From contig JAEZCJ010000225.1 in the NCBI GenBank assembly GCA_023433615.1, positions 1 to 12,877 on the forward strand: a stretch of 12,877 nucleotides of DNA. Reading direction: 5' to 3'. The notes under the pieces were generated by a model. The model searched no databases and was not told the origin of the DNA. It worked only from the letters and a program-made list of their open reading frames with translations. This DNA comes from Bacillota bacterium (GTDB taxonomy: Bacteria; Bacillota; Bacilli; Paenibacillales; Paenibacillaceae). Of the stretch, positions 6,836-12,488 are shown piece by piece (within the stretch, counting starts at the first letter, position 1; each line of letters begins with the position of its first letter). A program made the translations under genes and the position numbers.

Positions 6836-8102
6836 GCTGCTGCGCAGCGATTATGATAAAGTAAAGCAAGCGTTGATTAACCGGGGCAAGTCGGTCGAGC
6901 TGATCGCGGAATTCCCGACGCTCGACGTGAAGCGCCGCGAGGTGCAGCAAGAGACGGAGCAGCTGAAGAACCGCCGGAACGTCGTCTCGCAGGAGGTCGC
7001 GCAGCTGAAACGGAATGGCGGCAACGCCGAGGCGCTGATCGTGGAGATGCGCGAGGTCGGCGATCGGATCAAGGAGCTCGACGACGTGCTGCGTGATCTC
7101 GATGCGCAGGTCGACGAGATCATGCTGTCGCTTCCGAACATTCCGCATGAGAGCGTGCCGATCGGCGCTTCGGAAGACGACAATGTCGAGATTCGCCGGA
7201 TCGGCGAACCGACATCGTTCGATTATGAGCCGAAGCCGCATTGGGATCTGGCCGCGGATTTGGGCATTCTCGACTTCGAGGCGGCGGCGAAGGTGACCGG
7301 TTCGCGCTTCGTCTTCTATCGCGGTCTCGGTGCCCGTCTGGAACGCGCGCTGATCAGCTTCATGATGGATCTGCACAGCGACCAGCACGGCTACGAAGAG
7401 CTGCTGCCGCCGATGATCGTCAACCGCGACAGCCTCGTCGGCACGGGCCAGCTGCCGAAGTTCTCGGAGGATCTCTTCAAGCTGGAGGGAACGGAGTATT
7501 TCCTGATTCCGACGGCCGAGGTGCCGGTCACGAATCTGCACCGCGACGAGATTCTGGATAACGAGTTCCTGCCGAAGTATTACACGGCCTACTCTGCGTG
7601 CTTCCGCTCGGAGGCAGGCGCGGCTGGACGCGATACGCGCGGGCTGATTCGCCAGCATCAATTCAACAAGATCGAGCTGGTGAAGTATGTGAAGCCGGAA
7701 GATTCCTACGCAGAGCTCGAATCGTTGACGGGGAACGCCGAGAAAGTGCTGCAACTGCTCGGATTGCCTTACCGCGTCATGACGCTCTGCACGGGGGATA
7801 TGGGCGCGAACGCGGCAAAGACGTACGACCTGGAAGTGTGGCTTCCTAGCGGCGGCACGTACCGCGAGATTTCGTCCTGCTCGAACTTCGAGGACTTCCA
7901 AGCGCGGCGCGCGAACATTCGCTTCCGCCGCGAGCCGAAGAGCAAGCCCGAGTTCGTGCATACGCTGAACGGCTCCGGCCTGGCGGTCGGCCGCACGGTT
8001 GCGGCGATCATGGAGAACTACCAGCAAGCTGACGGATCGATCGCGATTCCAGAGGTGCTGCGCCCCTATATGGGCGGTCTGGAAGCGATTCGGAAGCCGT
8101 AA
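6822..8102 (+). CDS. serS: Seryl-tRNA synthetase
   Basis: Charges tRNA-Ser with serine using ATP, in the cytosol as a homodimer. The 426 residues match the class II family (B. subtilis 425). An N-terminal helical coiled-coil arm (about 30-100), which grips the long variable arm of tRNA-Ser, is rich in K, E and Q. The catalytic domain has the TAE loop (231-233), motif 2 from FRSEAGAAGRDTRG (261-274) to RQHQF, and motif 3, GLAVGRTVAAIMENYQ (386-401). The start ATG lies inside pdxT, with AGAGG nine bases upstream. There is no room for a T-box leader, which controls serS in B. subtilis. Expression should therefore follow pdxST. The tRNA-Ser gene, a substrate of this enzyme, follows 95 bases downstream. 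Confidence 0.97.
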   Translation: MLDVKLLRSDYDKVKQALINRGKSVELIAEFPTLDVKRREVQQETEQLKNRRNVVSQEVAQLKRNGGNAEALIVEMREVGDRIKELDDVLRDLDAQVDEIMLSLPNIPHESVPIGASEDDNVEIRRIGEPTSFDYEPKPHWDLAADLGILDFEAAAKVTGSRFVFYRGLGARLERALISFMMDLHSDQHGYEELLPPMIVNRDSLVGTGQLPKFSEDLFKLEGTEYFLIPTAEVPVTNLHRDEILDNEFLPKYYTAYSACFRSEAGAAGRDTRGLIRQHQFNKIELVKYVKPEDSYAELESLTGNAEKVLQLLGLPYRVMTLCTGDMGANAAKTYDLEVWLPSGGTYREISSCSNFEDFQARRANIRFRREPKSKPEFVHTLNGSGLAVGRTVAAIMENYQQADGSIAIPEVLRPYMGGLEAIRKP

Positions 8103-8133
8103 GCGGCAAGCATAGATTGGCAGGTCATTCATC

Positions 8134-8171
8134 GTACTGCAGGGTAGCGTGAAACGCGTGCCCTGTGGTAC
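8134..8171. repeat. Long inverted repeat between serS and tRNA-Ser
   Basis: GTACTGCAGGG (8134-8144) pairs with CCCTGTGGTAC (8161-8171) over 11 positions with two G-U pairs. Inside is a second stem, GCGT-GAA-ACGC (8147-8157). No T-run follows, so it is not a standard terminator. Its 3' arm runs into the TACAAT of the tRNA promoter. It may cap the serS mRNA or act as an operator. Confidence 0.5.
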
Positions 8172-8174
8172 AAT
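8166..8174 (+). promoter_or_regulatory. Extended -10 promoter of tRNA-Ser
   Basis: TGG followed by TACAAT (8169-8174) is an extended -10 element 24 bases before the mature tRNA. No good -35 is seen at the expected distance. It overlaps the inverted repeat at 8134-8171. Confidence 0.45.
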
Positions 8175-8197
8175 GATTGCTGTAACCTTACAGGCAT

Positions 8198-8286
8198 GGA
8201 GAGATACCGAAGCGGTCATAACGGGGCGGTCTTGAAAACCGTTAGAGTGCAAGCTCACGTGGGTTCGAATCCCACTCTCTCCGCCA
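8198..8286 (+). tRNA. tRNA-Ser, anticodon UGA
   Basis: An 89-nt gene with encoded CCA. The acceptor stem is GGAGAGA (8198-8204) with TCTCTCC (8276-8282), the discriminator is G8283, and CCA is at 8284-8286. The anticodon loop CTTGAAA has TGA at 8233-8235, reading UCA codons. A long variable arm, typical of serine tRNAs, and the T arm GTGGG-TTCGAAT-CCCAC are present. The place after serS matches trnSL-Ser1 of B. subtilis. Confidence 0.97.
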
Positions 8287-8302
8287 CTAACAACAAACCG
8301 AG

Positions 8303-8332
8303 CCGATTCCTGAAAAGGAATCGGTTTTTTTT
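8303..8332 (+). terminator. Intrinsic terminator of tRNA-Ser
   Basis: A perfect 8-bp stem, CCGATTCC (8303-8310) with GGAATCGG (8317-8324), then eight T residues. It is nested in a larger inverted repeat: CGCCACTAACAA (8282-8293) pairs with TTGTTAGTGGCG (8331-8342), and the tRNA T-arm strand (8263-8275) with 8343-8355. Confidence 0.9.
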
Positions 8333-8342
8333 GTTAGTGGCG

Positions 8343-8377
8343 GTGGGATTCGAACGGGCCGTTAAGCGGACATGCCA
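8343..8377. repeat. 35-bp direct repeat, copy 1
   Basis: Identical over 35 bases to 8534-8568. Its first 13 bases, GTGGGATTCGAAC, are the exact reverse complement of the T-arm 3' part of tRNA-Ser (8263-8275). The rest, ending in GGACATGCCA, forms one arm of the hairpin at 8356-8397. Confidence 0.85.
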
Positions 8378-8442
8378 TAGGGCATGTTCGTAGGCCCCGG
8401 CGTGATAGTCGCCCTAGTTGTGGCCCGTATGTACGGCCACAA
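8356..8442. other. Three consecutive hairpins in the tRNA-tail repeat block
   Basis: Hairpin 1 has stem GGGCC/GGCCC (8356-8360, 8393-8397) enclosing CGGACATGCC (8367-8376) and GGCATGTTCG (8381-8390), a 10-bp helix with one G-U pair and loop ATAG. Hairpin 2 is GGCG/CGCC (8399-8413). Hairpin 3 is TTGTGGCC with GGCCACAA plus two further pairs past a bulged C (8418-8442). No coding frame is evident. The series looks like an RNA or mobile-element end rather than ordinary spacer; its nature is unknown. Confidence 0.5.
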
Positions 8443-8453
8443 CCGCGACGGAG

Positions 8454-8474
8454 CGAATCCCACTCTCTCCGCCA
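8454..8474 (+). repeat. Duplicate of the tRNA-Ser 3' end
   Basis: Twenty-one bases identical to 8266-8286, the last part of tRNA-Ser including part of the T loop, the acceptor 3' strand and CCA. No tRNA body precedes it. tRNA 3' ends are common attachment sites for integrases, so this may be an att-like scar, but no integrase gene is in the window. Confidence 0.75.
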
Positions 8475-8490
8475 TATGAGCATATTCAAT

Positions 8491-8520
8491 CGATTCCTGC
8501 AGAGCAGGGATCGGTTTTTT
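8491..8520 (+). terminator. Second terminator-like hairpin, in the repeat block
   Basis: CGATTCCTGC (8491-8500) pairs with GCAGGGATCG (8504-8513) with one G-U, and TTTTTT follows at 8515-8520. It is a diverged copy of the tRNA-Ser terminator at 8303-8332. Like that copy, it is flanked by a tRNA tail on the left and the 35-bp repeat on the right. Confidence 0.75.
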
Positions 8521-8533
8521 GCGAGTATGGCGA

Positions 8534-8568
8534 GTGGGATTCGAACGGGCCGTTAAGCGGACATGCCA
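8534..8568. repeat. 35-bp direct repeat, copy 2
   Basis: Exact copy of 8343-8377, 191 bases downstream. Identity stops at the hairpin loop, so the second unit is cut short, and the terminator of the minus-strand ABC operon begins two bases later. Confidence 0.85.
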
Positions 8569-8570
8569 GC

Positions 8571-8604
8571 AAAAGGCCGCACATGATCATCGTCATGTGC
8601 GGCC
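8571..8604 (-). terminator. Intrinsic terminator of the ABC importer operon
   Basis: A perfect 12-bp stem, GGCCGCACATGA (8575-8586) with TCATGTGCGGCC (8593-8604), loop TCATCG. On the minus strand it is followed by TTTT (8574-8571). It starts 12 bases after the stop codon of the ATPase gene. Read-through would run antisense into the tRNA-Ser repeat block. Confidence 0.85.
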
Positions 8605-8615
8605 TCTTCATCGAA

Positions 8616-9410
8616 TTACCCAAGCACGATTCGGTCATCTGCGAGCTTATGGCCGCTAACCCGTTCGAATTCACCCAGCAGCTGCTCCACGGTCAGATCC
8701 TTCTTGCGTTCCTCCGGAATGTCCAGAATGATCCGGCCCTTGTCCATCATGATCAGGCGATTCCCCAGCCGGATTGCTTGCTCCATGTTATGCGTCACCA
8801 TCAGCGTCGTCAGTCCCATCTCGCGAACGATGGACTCAGTTAGCCGCGTGATGAGTTCCGCTCTTGCGGGGTCAAGCGCCGCCGTATGCTCGTCGAGCAG
8901 CAGAATCTTCGGCTCGGTGAACGTGGCCATGAGCAGGCTGAGCGCTTGGCGCTCGCCGCCGGACAGCAGGCCGACCTTCGCGCGCAGACGGTCCTCCAGA
9001 CCGATCCCGAGCCGCTTCAATTGCTCGCGATACATCGTCCGCTTGCTCGGCGTTACGCCGAAGCGCAGTCCTCTCGTCTTGCCGCGCATGAACGCCATCG
9101 CCAGATTTTCCTCAATCGACATATGCGGCGCCGTACCGGCCATCGGGTCCTGGAACACGCGGCCGATCCACTTGCTGCGCTGATATTCGGGCAGTGCGCC
9201 GATCGACTGGCCCTCGATGCGGATCTCGCCCATGTCGGGCTTGTAGCCGCCGGAGATGATGTTCATCAAGGTGGACTTGCCCGCGCCGTTGCTGCCGATC
9301 ACCGTGACGAAGTCGCCGGGGTTCAGGTGCAGATTGATGCGCAGCAAGGCTGTCTTCTCATCGGGCGTGCCCGGGTTGAACAGCTTGAACACGTTGCTTA
9401 ATTGCAGCAT
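8616..9410 (-). CDS. ABC importer ATP-binding protein (TrpZ-like class)
   Basis: A cytosolic ATPase of 264 residues that powers the importer formed with the next two genes. Walker A is GSNGAGKST (39-47), the Q loop is VFQDP (Gln87), the signature is LSGGERQ (149-155), Walker B is ILLLDE (169-174) and the switch histidine is His207 in VTHN. All catalytic residues are intact. The start ATG overlaps the permease stop codon by one base (TAATG), with GGAGGTGA inside the end of the permease gene, so translation is probably coupled. The family pairs with PF04392-type binding proteins. In streptococci such systems were called TrpXYZ for aromatic amino acids, but the substrate here cannot be read from the sequence. 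Confidence 0.93.
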   Translation of the reverse strand: MLQLSNVFKLFNPGTPDEKTALLRINLHLNPGDFVTVIGSNGAGKSTLMNIISGGYKPDMGEIRIEGQSIGALPEYQRSKWIGRVFQDPMAGTAPHMSIEENLAMAFMRGKTRGLRFGVTPSKRTMYREQLKRLGIGLEDRLRAKVGLLSGGERQALSLLMATFTEPKILLLDEHTAALDPARAELITRLTESIVREMGLTTLMVTHNMEQAIRLGNRLIMMDKGRIILDIPEERKKDLTVEQLLGEFERVSGHKLADDRIVLG

Positions 9411-10303
9411 TATTGCTCACCTCCGGAAGACAGCTCGACCGAACGCTTGCGCGCAATGCTCTTGCGGCTGATCGATCGCTGGATTTGCGGCACGACCAGC
9501 GCGGCGATGACGATGAACGCCGTAATGAACTTGAGATCGGATGCCTCGAGCCATTCGATCTGGTAAGCGATCGCGATTACGATCCGGTAGACGATCGAGC
9601 CGAGTACGACGGCCAGCGTGGCCCGGAATACGGTCAATGCGCCGAAGATCGCTTCGCCGATAATGACGGAAGCCAGTCCGATGACGATCATCCCGATGCC
9701 CATGGAGATGTCGGCGAATCCGGATTGCTGGGCGATGAACGCGCCTGACAGCGCGACAAGCCCGTTGGACAGGCTGACGCCCAGGATTTTCGTCGTATCG
9801 GTATTGGCGCCGAAGCTGCCGATCATGCGCGCATTGTCGCCGGTAGCCCGCAGCGCAAGTCCCAAGTCCGTCTTCAGGAAGGCGTCAAGCGCGAGCTTGA
9901 TCACGATGACGACGATCAGCATGAGCAGGATCGGCGAGATCGAGGTGAATACGGTCTCCGACTTAATCAGCGATACGTTCGGACGGTCCAGGATGCGCAT
10001 GTTAATCGAATAGAGCGCGATCATCATCAGAATGCCGGACAAGAGGCCGTTGATGCGGCCCTTCGTGTGCAGCAGGCCGGTGATGGCGCCAGCGGCGCAG
10101 CCCCCTGCGAATGCAGCGGCAGTAGCGAGCCACGGCGAGAAGCCGTTCGTAATCATGATCGCGGCGATTGCCCCGCCCGTCGTGAAGCTGCCGTCTACCG
10201 TGAGATCGGGAAAATCCAAGATGCGGAACGTGATGTAGACCCCAAGTGCCATAAGCGCATATAGAAGGCCTAGCTCAATCGCTCCGTCGAGTTGCGTGAG
10301 CAT
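9410..10303 (-). CDS. ABC importer permease (TrpY-like class, BPD_transp_2)
   Basis: A membrane permease of 297 residues with about eight or nine hydrophobic segments, for example around 8-28, 44-75, 90-105 and 125-143. It has the family-typical opening ELGLLYALMALGVYITFRIL and the DLTVDGSF motif near 33-40. The loop TDLGLALRATGDNARMIGSFG (around 150-170) is the cytoplasmic coupling region typical of BPD_transp_2 permeases. The C-terminal tail is basic (RKSIARKRS) and probably cytosolic. AGGGAGGT lies six to seven bases before the ATG. It lies between the binding-protein and ATPase genes; a hairpin with a short T-run upstream (10328-10358) probably lowers its expression relative to the binding protein. 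Confidence 0.93.
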   Translation of the reverse strand: MLTQLDGAIELGLLYALMALGVYITFRILDFPDLTVDGSFTTGGAIAAIMITNGFSPWLATAAAFAGGCAAGAITGLLHTKGRINGLLSGILMMIALYSINMRILDRPNVSLIKSETVFTSISPILLMLIVVIVIKLALDAFLKTDLGLALRATGDNARMIGSFGANTDTTKILGVSLSNGLVALSGAFIAQQSGFADISMGIGMIVIGLASVIIGEAIFGALTVFRATLAVVLGSIVYRIVIAIAYQIEWLEASDLKFITAFIVIAALVVPQIQRSISRKSIARKRSVELSSGGEQ

Positions 10304-10327
10304 AACGTTACCTCCCTATTCATATCG

Positions 10328-10358
10328 AAAAGGGGCGGACGATGTTCACGTCCACCCC
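10328..10358 (-). terminator. Hairpin inside the ABC operon (partial terminator)
   Basis: In the minus-strand RNA, GGGGUGGACG pairs with CGUCCGCCCC over 10 positions (plus-strand 10332-10341 and 10349-10358, one U-G), loop of 7, followed by UUUU (10331-10328). It lies 12 bases after the binding-protein stop and 24 bases before the permease start. It could terminate part of the transcripts or protect the 3' end of the binding-protein mRNA. Confidence 0.65.
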
Positions 10359-10370
10359 CTCCTACGTGAA

Positions 10371-11369
10371 TTACTCGATGATGTTGGTTGCAGGATCTTT
10401 AACGGCGGCTTTCATGGCGTCCGTCACTTCGATGCCCTGCTCGGCTGCTGCCTTCAAGTTCAAGATGAGATCCAGCTTCGTCGGCGCCGTAACCGCGAGT
10501 TCGCTCGGCTTCTTGCCGTCCTTCAGAATCTGCACAGCCATCTGGCCTGCTTCGTACCCGTGGTCGTAGTACTTGAAGCCGACAGTCGCGAATGCGCCTT
10601 TCTCAACCGTGTCGCGGTCGCTCGAGAAGAACGGGATGTCGTTGTCGTTAGCCACTTGGATGATCGCATCCACGCCGCTTACAACGGTATTGTCCAGCGT
10701 AATGAAGATCGCATCGACCTTGCCCACCAGGGAATCAGCCGCTTGCTTCACTTCGGAAGTGTTCGTCACCGGCGCCTTGACCAGCTTGATGTTATGCTTC
10801 GCAAGGGCTTGCTCCGCATAGTCGGCCATAATCACGGCATTCGATTCGCCCTCGTTAATGACGACACCTACGCTCTTAACATCCGCGAAATTCGCCGCGA
10901 TATATTCCATCAGCTGCGTGATCGCTTCCGGATTCGTATCGGAAGCCCCGGTTACGTTGCCGCTCGGCTTATCCAGGCTGTCCACGAGCTCTGCTGCAAG
11001 CGGGTCGGTAACGGCGGCGAACAGGATCGGATCTTCCTTCTCCTGTTGAACGATCGCCTGCGCGGACGGTGTAGCGATCGCATAGATCAGGTCATAGCTC
11101 TCGCCGGACAGCTTCTGCGCGATAGAGAGGTTATTGGTCGGATCTGCTTGCGCGTTGTTGAATTCGAGCTTCAGATTCTTGCCTTCTTCGATTCCGGCAT
11201 CTTTCAGCGCGGCTACAAAACCTTCCCGTGTCGCATCCAGCGACGGATGTTCAACGAATTGCGTAATGGCGACCTTATACTCGGAATCACTCCCTCCGCA
11301 ACCGGTAAGCGCTACCAATCCCGCTGATAGCAGAATGGACAACATGAGCTTTTTGCGACCTTTCAACAT
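10371..11369 (-). CDS. ABC importer substrate-binding lipoprotein (TrpX-like, PF04392)
   Basis: A 332-residue extracytoplasmic binding protein tethered by lipid. Signal peptide residues 1-23 end in the lipobox LTGC with Cys24, then a GGSDSE linker. The body begins KVAITQFVEHPSLDATREGF, the usual opening of the ABC_sub_bind family (PF04392). AIATPSAQAI, FAAVTDPLAAELV and the later SSDRDTVEKGAFATVGF are also typical of it. It has two Rossmann-like lobes by family knowledge. The ligand is unknown: relatives have been linked to tryptophan or other aromatic amino acids, and no tryptophan gene is near. AGAGGGG lies about ten bases before the ATG. First gene of the operon, with promoter at 11458-11487. 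Confidence 0.92.
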   Translation of the reverse strand: MLKGRKKLMLSILLSAGLVALTGCGGSDSEYKVAITQFVEHPSLDATREGFVAALKDAGIEEGKNLKLEFNNAQADPTNNLSIAQKLSGESYDLIYAIATPSAQAIVQQEKEDPILFAAVTDPLAAELVDSLDKPSGNVTGASDTNPEAITQLMEYIAANFADVKSVGVVINEGESNAVIMADYAEQALAKHNIKLVKAPVTNTSEVKQAADSLVGKVDAIFITLDNTVVSGVDAIIQVANDNDIPFFSSDRDTVEKGAFATVGFKYYDHGYEAGQMAVQILKDGKKPSELAVTAPTKLDLILNLKAAAEQGIEVTDAMKAAVKDPATNIIE

Positions 11370-11418
11370 GACGAATGTACCCCTCTCTGATGTTAAAAAA
11401 TGTCATTATTTGCGTATT

Positions 11419-11444
11419 CATGCTTCATGCACACGAGAAGCATG
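11419..11444 (-). promoter_or_regulatory. Leader hairpin and repeated CATGAATAC motif of the ABC operon
   Basis: CATGCTTC and GAAGCATG form a perfect 8-bp stem with a 10-nt loop (11419-11426, 11437-11444) in the predicted leader of about 80 nt. On the minus strand CATGAATAC occurs twice, at 11472-11464 between the -35 and -10 boxes and at 11422-11414 next to the hairpin. The 50-base spacing of two identical 9-mers suggests operator sites. I see no T-box or terminator/antiterminator pair. Confidence 0.4.
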
Positions 11445-11457
11445 GTAACATACATCA

Positions 11458-11487
11458 AATATAGTATTCATGAGCTTTTTTAGTCAA
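11458..11487 (-). promoter_or_regulatory. Sigma-A promoter of the ABC importer operon
   Basis: Minus-strand TTGACT (11487-11482), an 18-nt spacer and TATATT (11463-11458), each 5/6 to consensus. The expected start near 11451 gives a leader of about 80 nt. Confidence 0.7.
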
Positions 11488-11536
11488 TGTAAGATAATAA
11501 CATAATTCCAAAATAAGTTATATCGGATGGGGGATT

Positions 11537-11602
11537 ATGCGTGATTACCAGTTGAGCAGCGACGGCAGTCCGTACCTTGCGTTGAGCCCGCATAAATCCT
11601 AG
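11537..11602 (+). CDS. Possible 21-residue open frame
   Basis: An ATG opens 21 codons (MRDYQLSSDGSPYLALSPHKS) to TAG. A purine tract, GGATGGGGG, lies only three bases upstream, closer than usual. The sigma-G -35 element of the next operon (11590-11594) overlaps its end. I do not recognise it; it may be chance. Confidence 0.2.
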   Translation: MRDYQLSSDGSPYLALSPHKS

Positions 11603-11619
11603 TCGTTAACCGCATGTTA
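11590..11619 (+). promoter_or_regulatory. Sigma-G (forespore) promoter of the sspP operon
   Basis: GCATA (11590-11594), exactly 18 nt, then CATGTTA (11613-11619). This matches the sigma-G consensus GYATR-N18-CATNNTA at every fixed position. Transcription would start near 11626, just before the ribosome binding site at 11628-11635. The position fits both an SspP gene in the operon and a start codon at 11644. Confidence 0.65.
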
Positions 11620-11643
11620 TGAATGATGGAGGTGGTAAACGAA

Positions 11644-11991
11644 ATGGCCAAAAAGGATGAGTTGACGCTCGATCAATCTTCGCTGGCAGACGCTTGGAAG
11701 CGCACGCTGCCAATCGTCATGAACAGCTCCGACCAATCCAAGGTGATGCCGGATGAGGCGAACCCGAAGGCGCTGCGCGTCCATATCGACACTGCGGGGC
11801 ATACGATGTACTCTTTTGACTACCTAGTGGAGTATGTGGACAGCCGCGAGGTTAAAGTGGAGCTGGTCGACGTGGAGCGGGATGGCCGGACGATTGATGA
11901 ACGGCCGGATGTAGTCCAGCAATTGGTTGCGGATTACGCGCGGCACTTGCATGAATGCGCGCAGCAGCTCCATGAGTATACGCATGCATAA
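11644..11991 (+). CDS. Unknown 115-residue protein, probably forespore-expressed
   Basis: I do not recognise a family. The protein is soluble, with no signal peptide or membrane segment. The N-terminal 45 residues are polar (MAKKDELTLDQSSLADAWKR). A beta-rich middle follows (ALRVHIDTAGHTMYSFDYLVEYV, then EVKVELVDVERDG). The C-terminal helix (about 88-115) carries several histidines and one cysteine (ARHLHECAQQLHEYTHA), which might bind metal, though this is a guess. The start ATG has GGAGGTGG eight bases upstream. An in-frame ATG at 11623 would lie at or before the predicted transcription start and is unlikely. It is the first gene after the sigma-G promoter, in an operon with a 63-residue protein and sspP, so a role in the spore is inferred. 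Confidence 0.75.
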   Translation: MAKKDELTLDQSSLADAWKRTLPIVMNSSDQSKVMPDEANPKALRVHIDTAGHTMYSFDYLVEYVDSREVKVELVDVERDGRTIDERPDVVQQLVADYARHLHECAQQLHEYTHA

Positions 11992-12012
11992 CGGATAGAG
12001 AGGACGAGGCAG

Positions 12013-12204
12013 ATGAGCAAAGCGAAGGGCGGATTGGACAAAAACCTGAGCAATGTCGTCGAGGAGCTCGCAGTGACGCCGGTAAACAGTCATCAAGCGC
12101 AGCAAATTCAGCAGGATACGAATGATCGGCGGCATCGGGACGCACTGAATCACGATAATCCGAATGATATGAATTCGGCGGTCAATAACGATAAGGGGGT
12201 CTAG
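12013..12204 (+). CDS. Unknown 63-residue hydrophilic protein in the sspP operon
   Basis: Very polar and probably disordered: rich in N, D, Q, K and H, no cysteine, tryptophan, tyrosine or phenylalanine. The N-terminal half (GGLDKNLSNVVEELAVTPVN) could form a short helix. From about residue 27 it is almost all hydrophilic. In size and composition it resembles minor small acid-soluble spore proteins, but I find no match to SspO, SspN or Tlp as I know them. GAGAGGACGAGG lies just upstream of the ATG. It starts 21 bases after the 115-residue gene and ends two bases before sspP, which argues for co-transcription in the forespore. Confidence 0.7.
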   Translation: MSKAKGGLDKNLSNVVEELAVTPVNSHQAQQIQQDTNDRRHRDALNHDNPNDMNSAVNNDKGV

Positions 12205-12206
12205 CG

Positions 12207-12356
12207 ATGAGCAAACCGGACAGCTATCCCGTTCCCGAAGCAGCCGACAAGCAGAATGCGAAGCGGCGTTCGGCAAGAACGCAGCAAGAGCCGTTGTCCG
12301 GCTCGAAGCAGGTCAAGCAAGACAATCATTCCCGTCATAATAATGGCGAAGGATAG
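12207..12356 (+). CDS. sspP: Small acid-soluble spore protein P
   Basis: A 49-residue protein packed into the spore core of Bacillales. The central and C-terminal part, EPLSGSKQVKQDNHSRHNN, closely matches B. subtilis SspP, which reads [20 protein letters not shown] at the equivalent place and is 48 residues long. The N terminus is less alike (MSKPDSYPVPEAADKQN). It is basic and polar with no hydrophobic core, as expected for minor SASPs. AGGGGG lies seven bases before the ATG, within the end of the preceding gene. It is the third gene after the sigma-G promoter. In B. subtilis sspP is expressed in the forespore with sspO; I see no sspO here. No convincing terminator follows; a weak AT-rich hairpin near 12389-12404 is the only candidate. 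Confidence 0.88.
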   Translation: MSKPDSYPVPEAADKQNAKRRSARTQQEPLSGSKQVKQDNHSRHNNGEG

Positions 12357-12428
12357 CGGTTAGGGCACGATTGCGGCTAAGACTCGCTTCGTTCTTTAAT
12401 GAAATTTTACTTCCCGTTACCCTCCTCT

Positions 12429-12468
12429 TGGTTTAGAATGAGGTAGTTGCGCGTCATGCGCTAAACCA
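12429..12468 (+). promoter_or_regulatory. Weak -10 element and inverted repeat upstream of the last gene
   Basis: TAGAAT (12434-12439) is a possible sigma-A -10 without a convincing -35. It lies within a dyad: TGGTTTAG (12429-12436) and CTAAACCA (12461-12468) are perfect complements enclosing GCGC/GCGC (12449-12452, 12458-12461, the last base shared). The dyad could be an operator or a 5' mRNA hairpin. Confidence 0.3.
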
Positions 12469-12488
12469 CAGTAGGAGGGAACGGAACC

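Noticed and set aside
6708..8258. Long minus-strand open frame (516 codons) opposite serS
   Set aside because: Complement of the clear serS coding sequence; rich in R, L and H as antisense frames of G/C-rich genes are, and it runs into the tRNA.
8338..8360. A minus-strand tRNA suggested by GTTCGAATCCCAC-CGCCA on that strand
   Set aside because: No matching T-stem 5' strand, acceptor or anticodon arm; it is only an inverted copy of a tRNA tail.
8343..8568. CRISPR array, because of the 35-bp direct repeats
   Set aside because: Only two copies, separated by 156 bases of structured, partly tRNA-derived sequence, and no cas genes.
10296..11327. Long plus-strand frame (343 codons) opposite the binding-protein gene
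   Set aside because: Antisense shadow of the PF04392 lipoprotein gene, whose signal peptide, lipobox and family motifs are clear.
11370..11451. T-box or amino-acid riboswitch ahead of the TrpX-like operon
   Set aside because: The leader is only about 80 nt and lacks T-box motifs and a terminator/antiterminator pair.
11623..11643. Earlier in-frame ATG for the 115-residue gene
   Set aside because: The ribosome binding site GGAGGTGG would lie inside the coding sequence, and the predicted sigma-G start near 11626 is downstream of this ATG.
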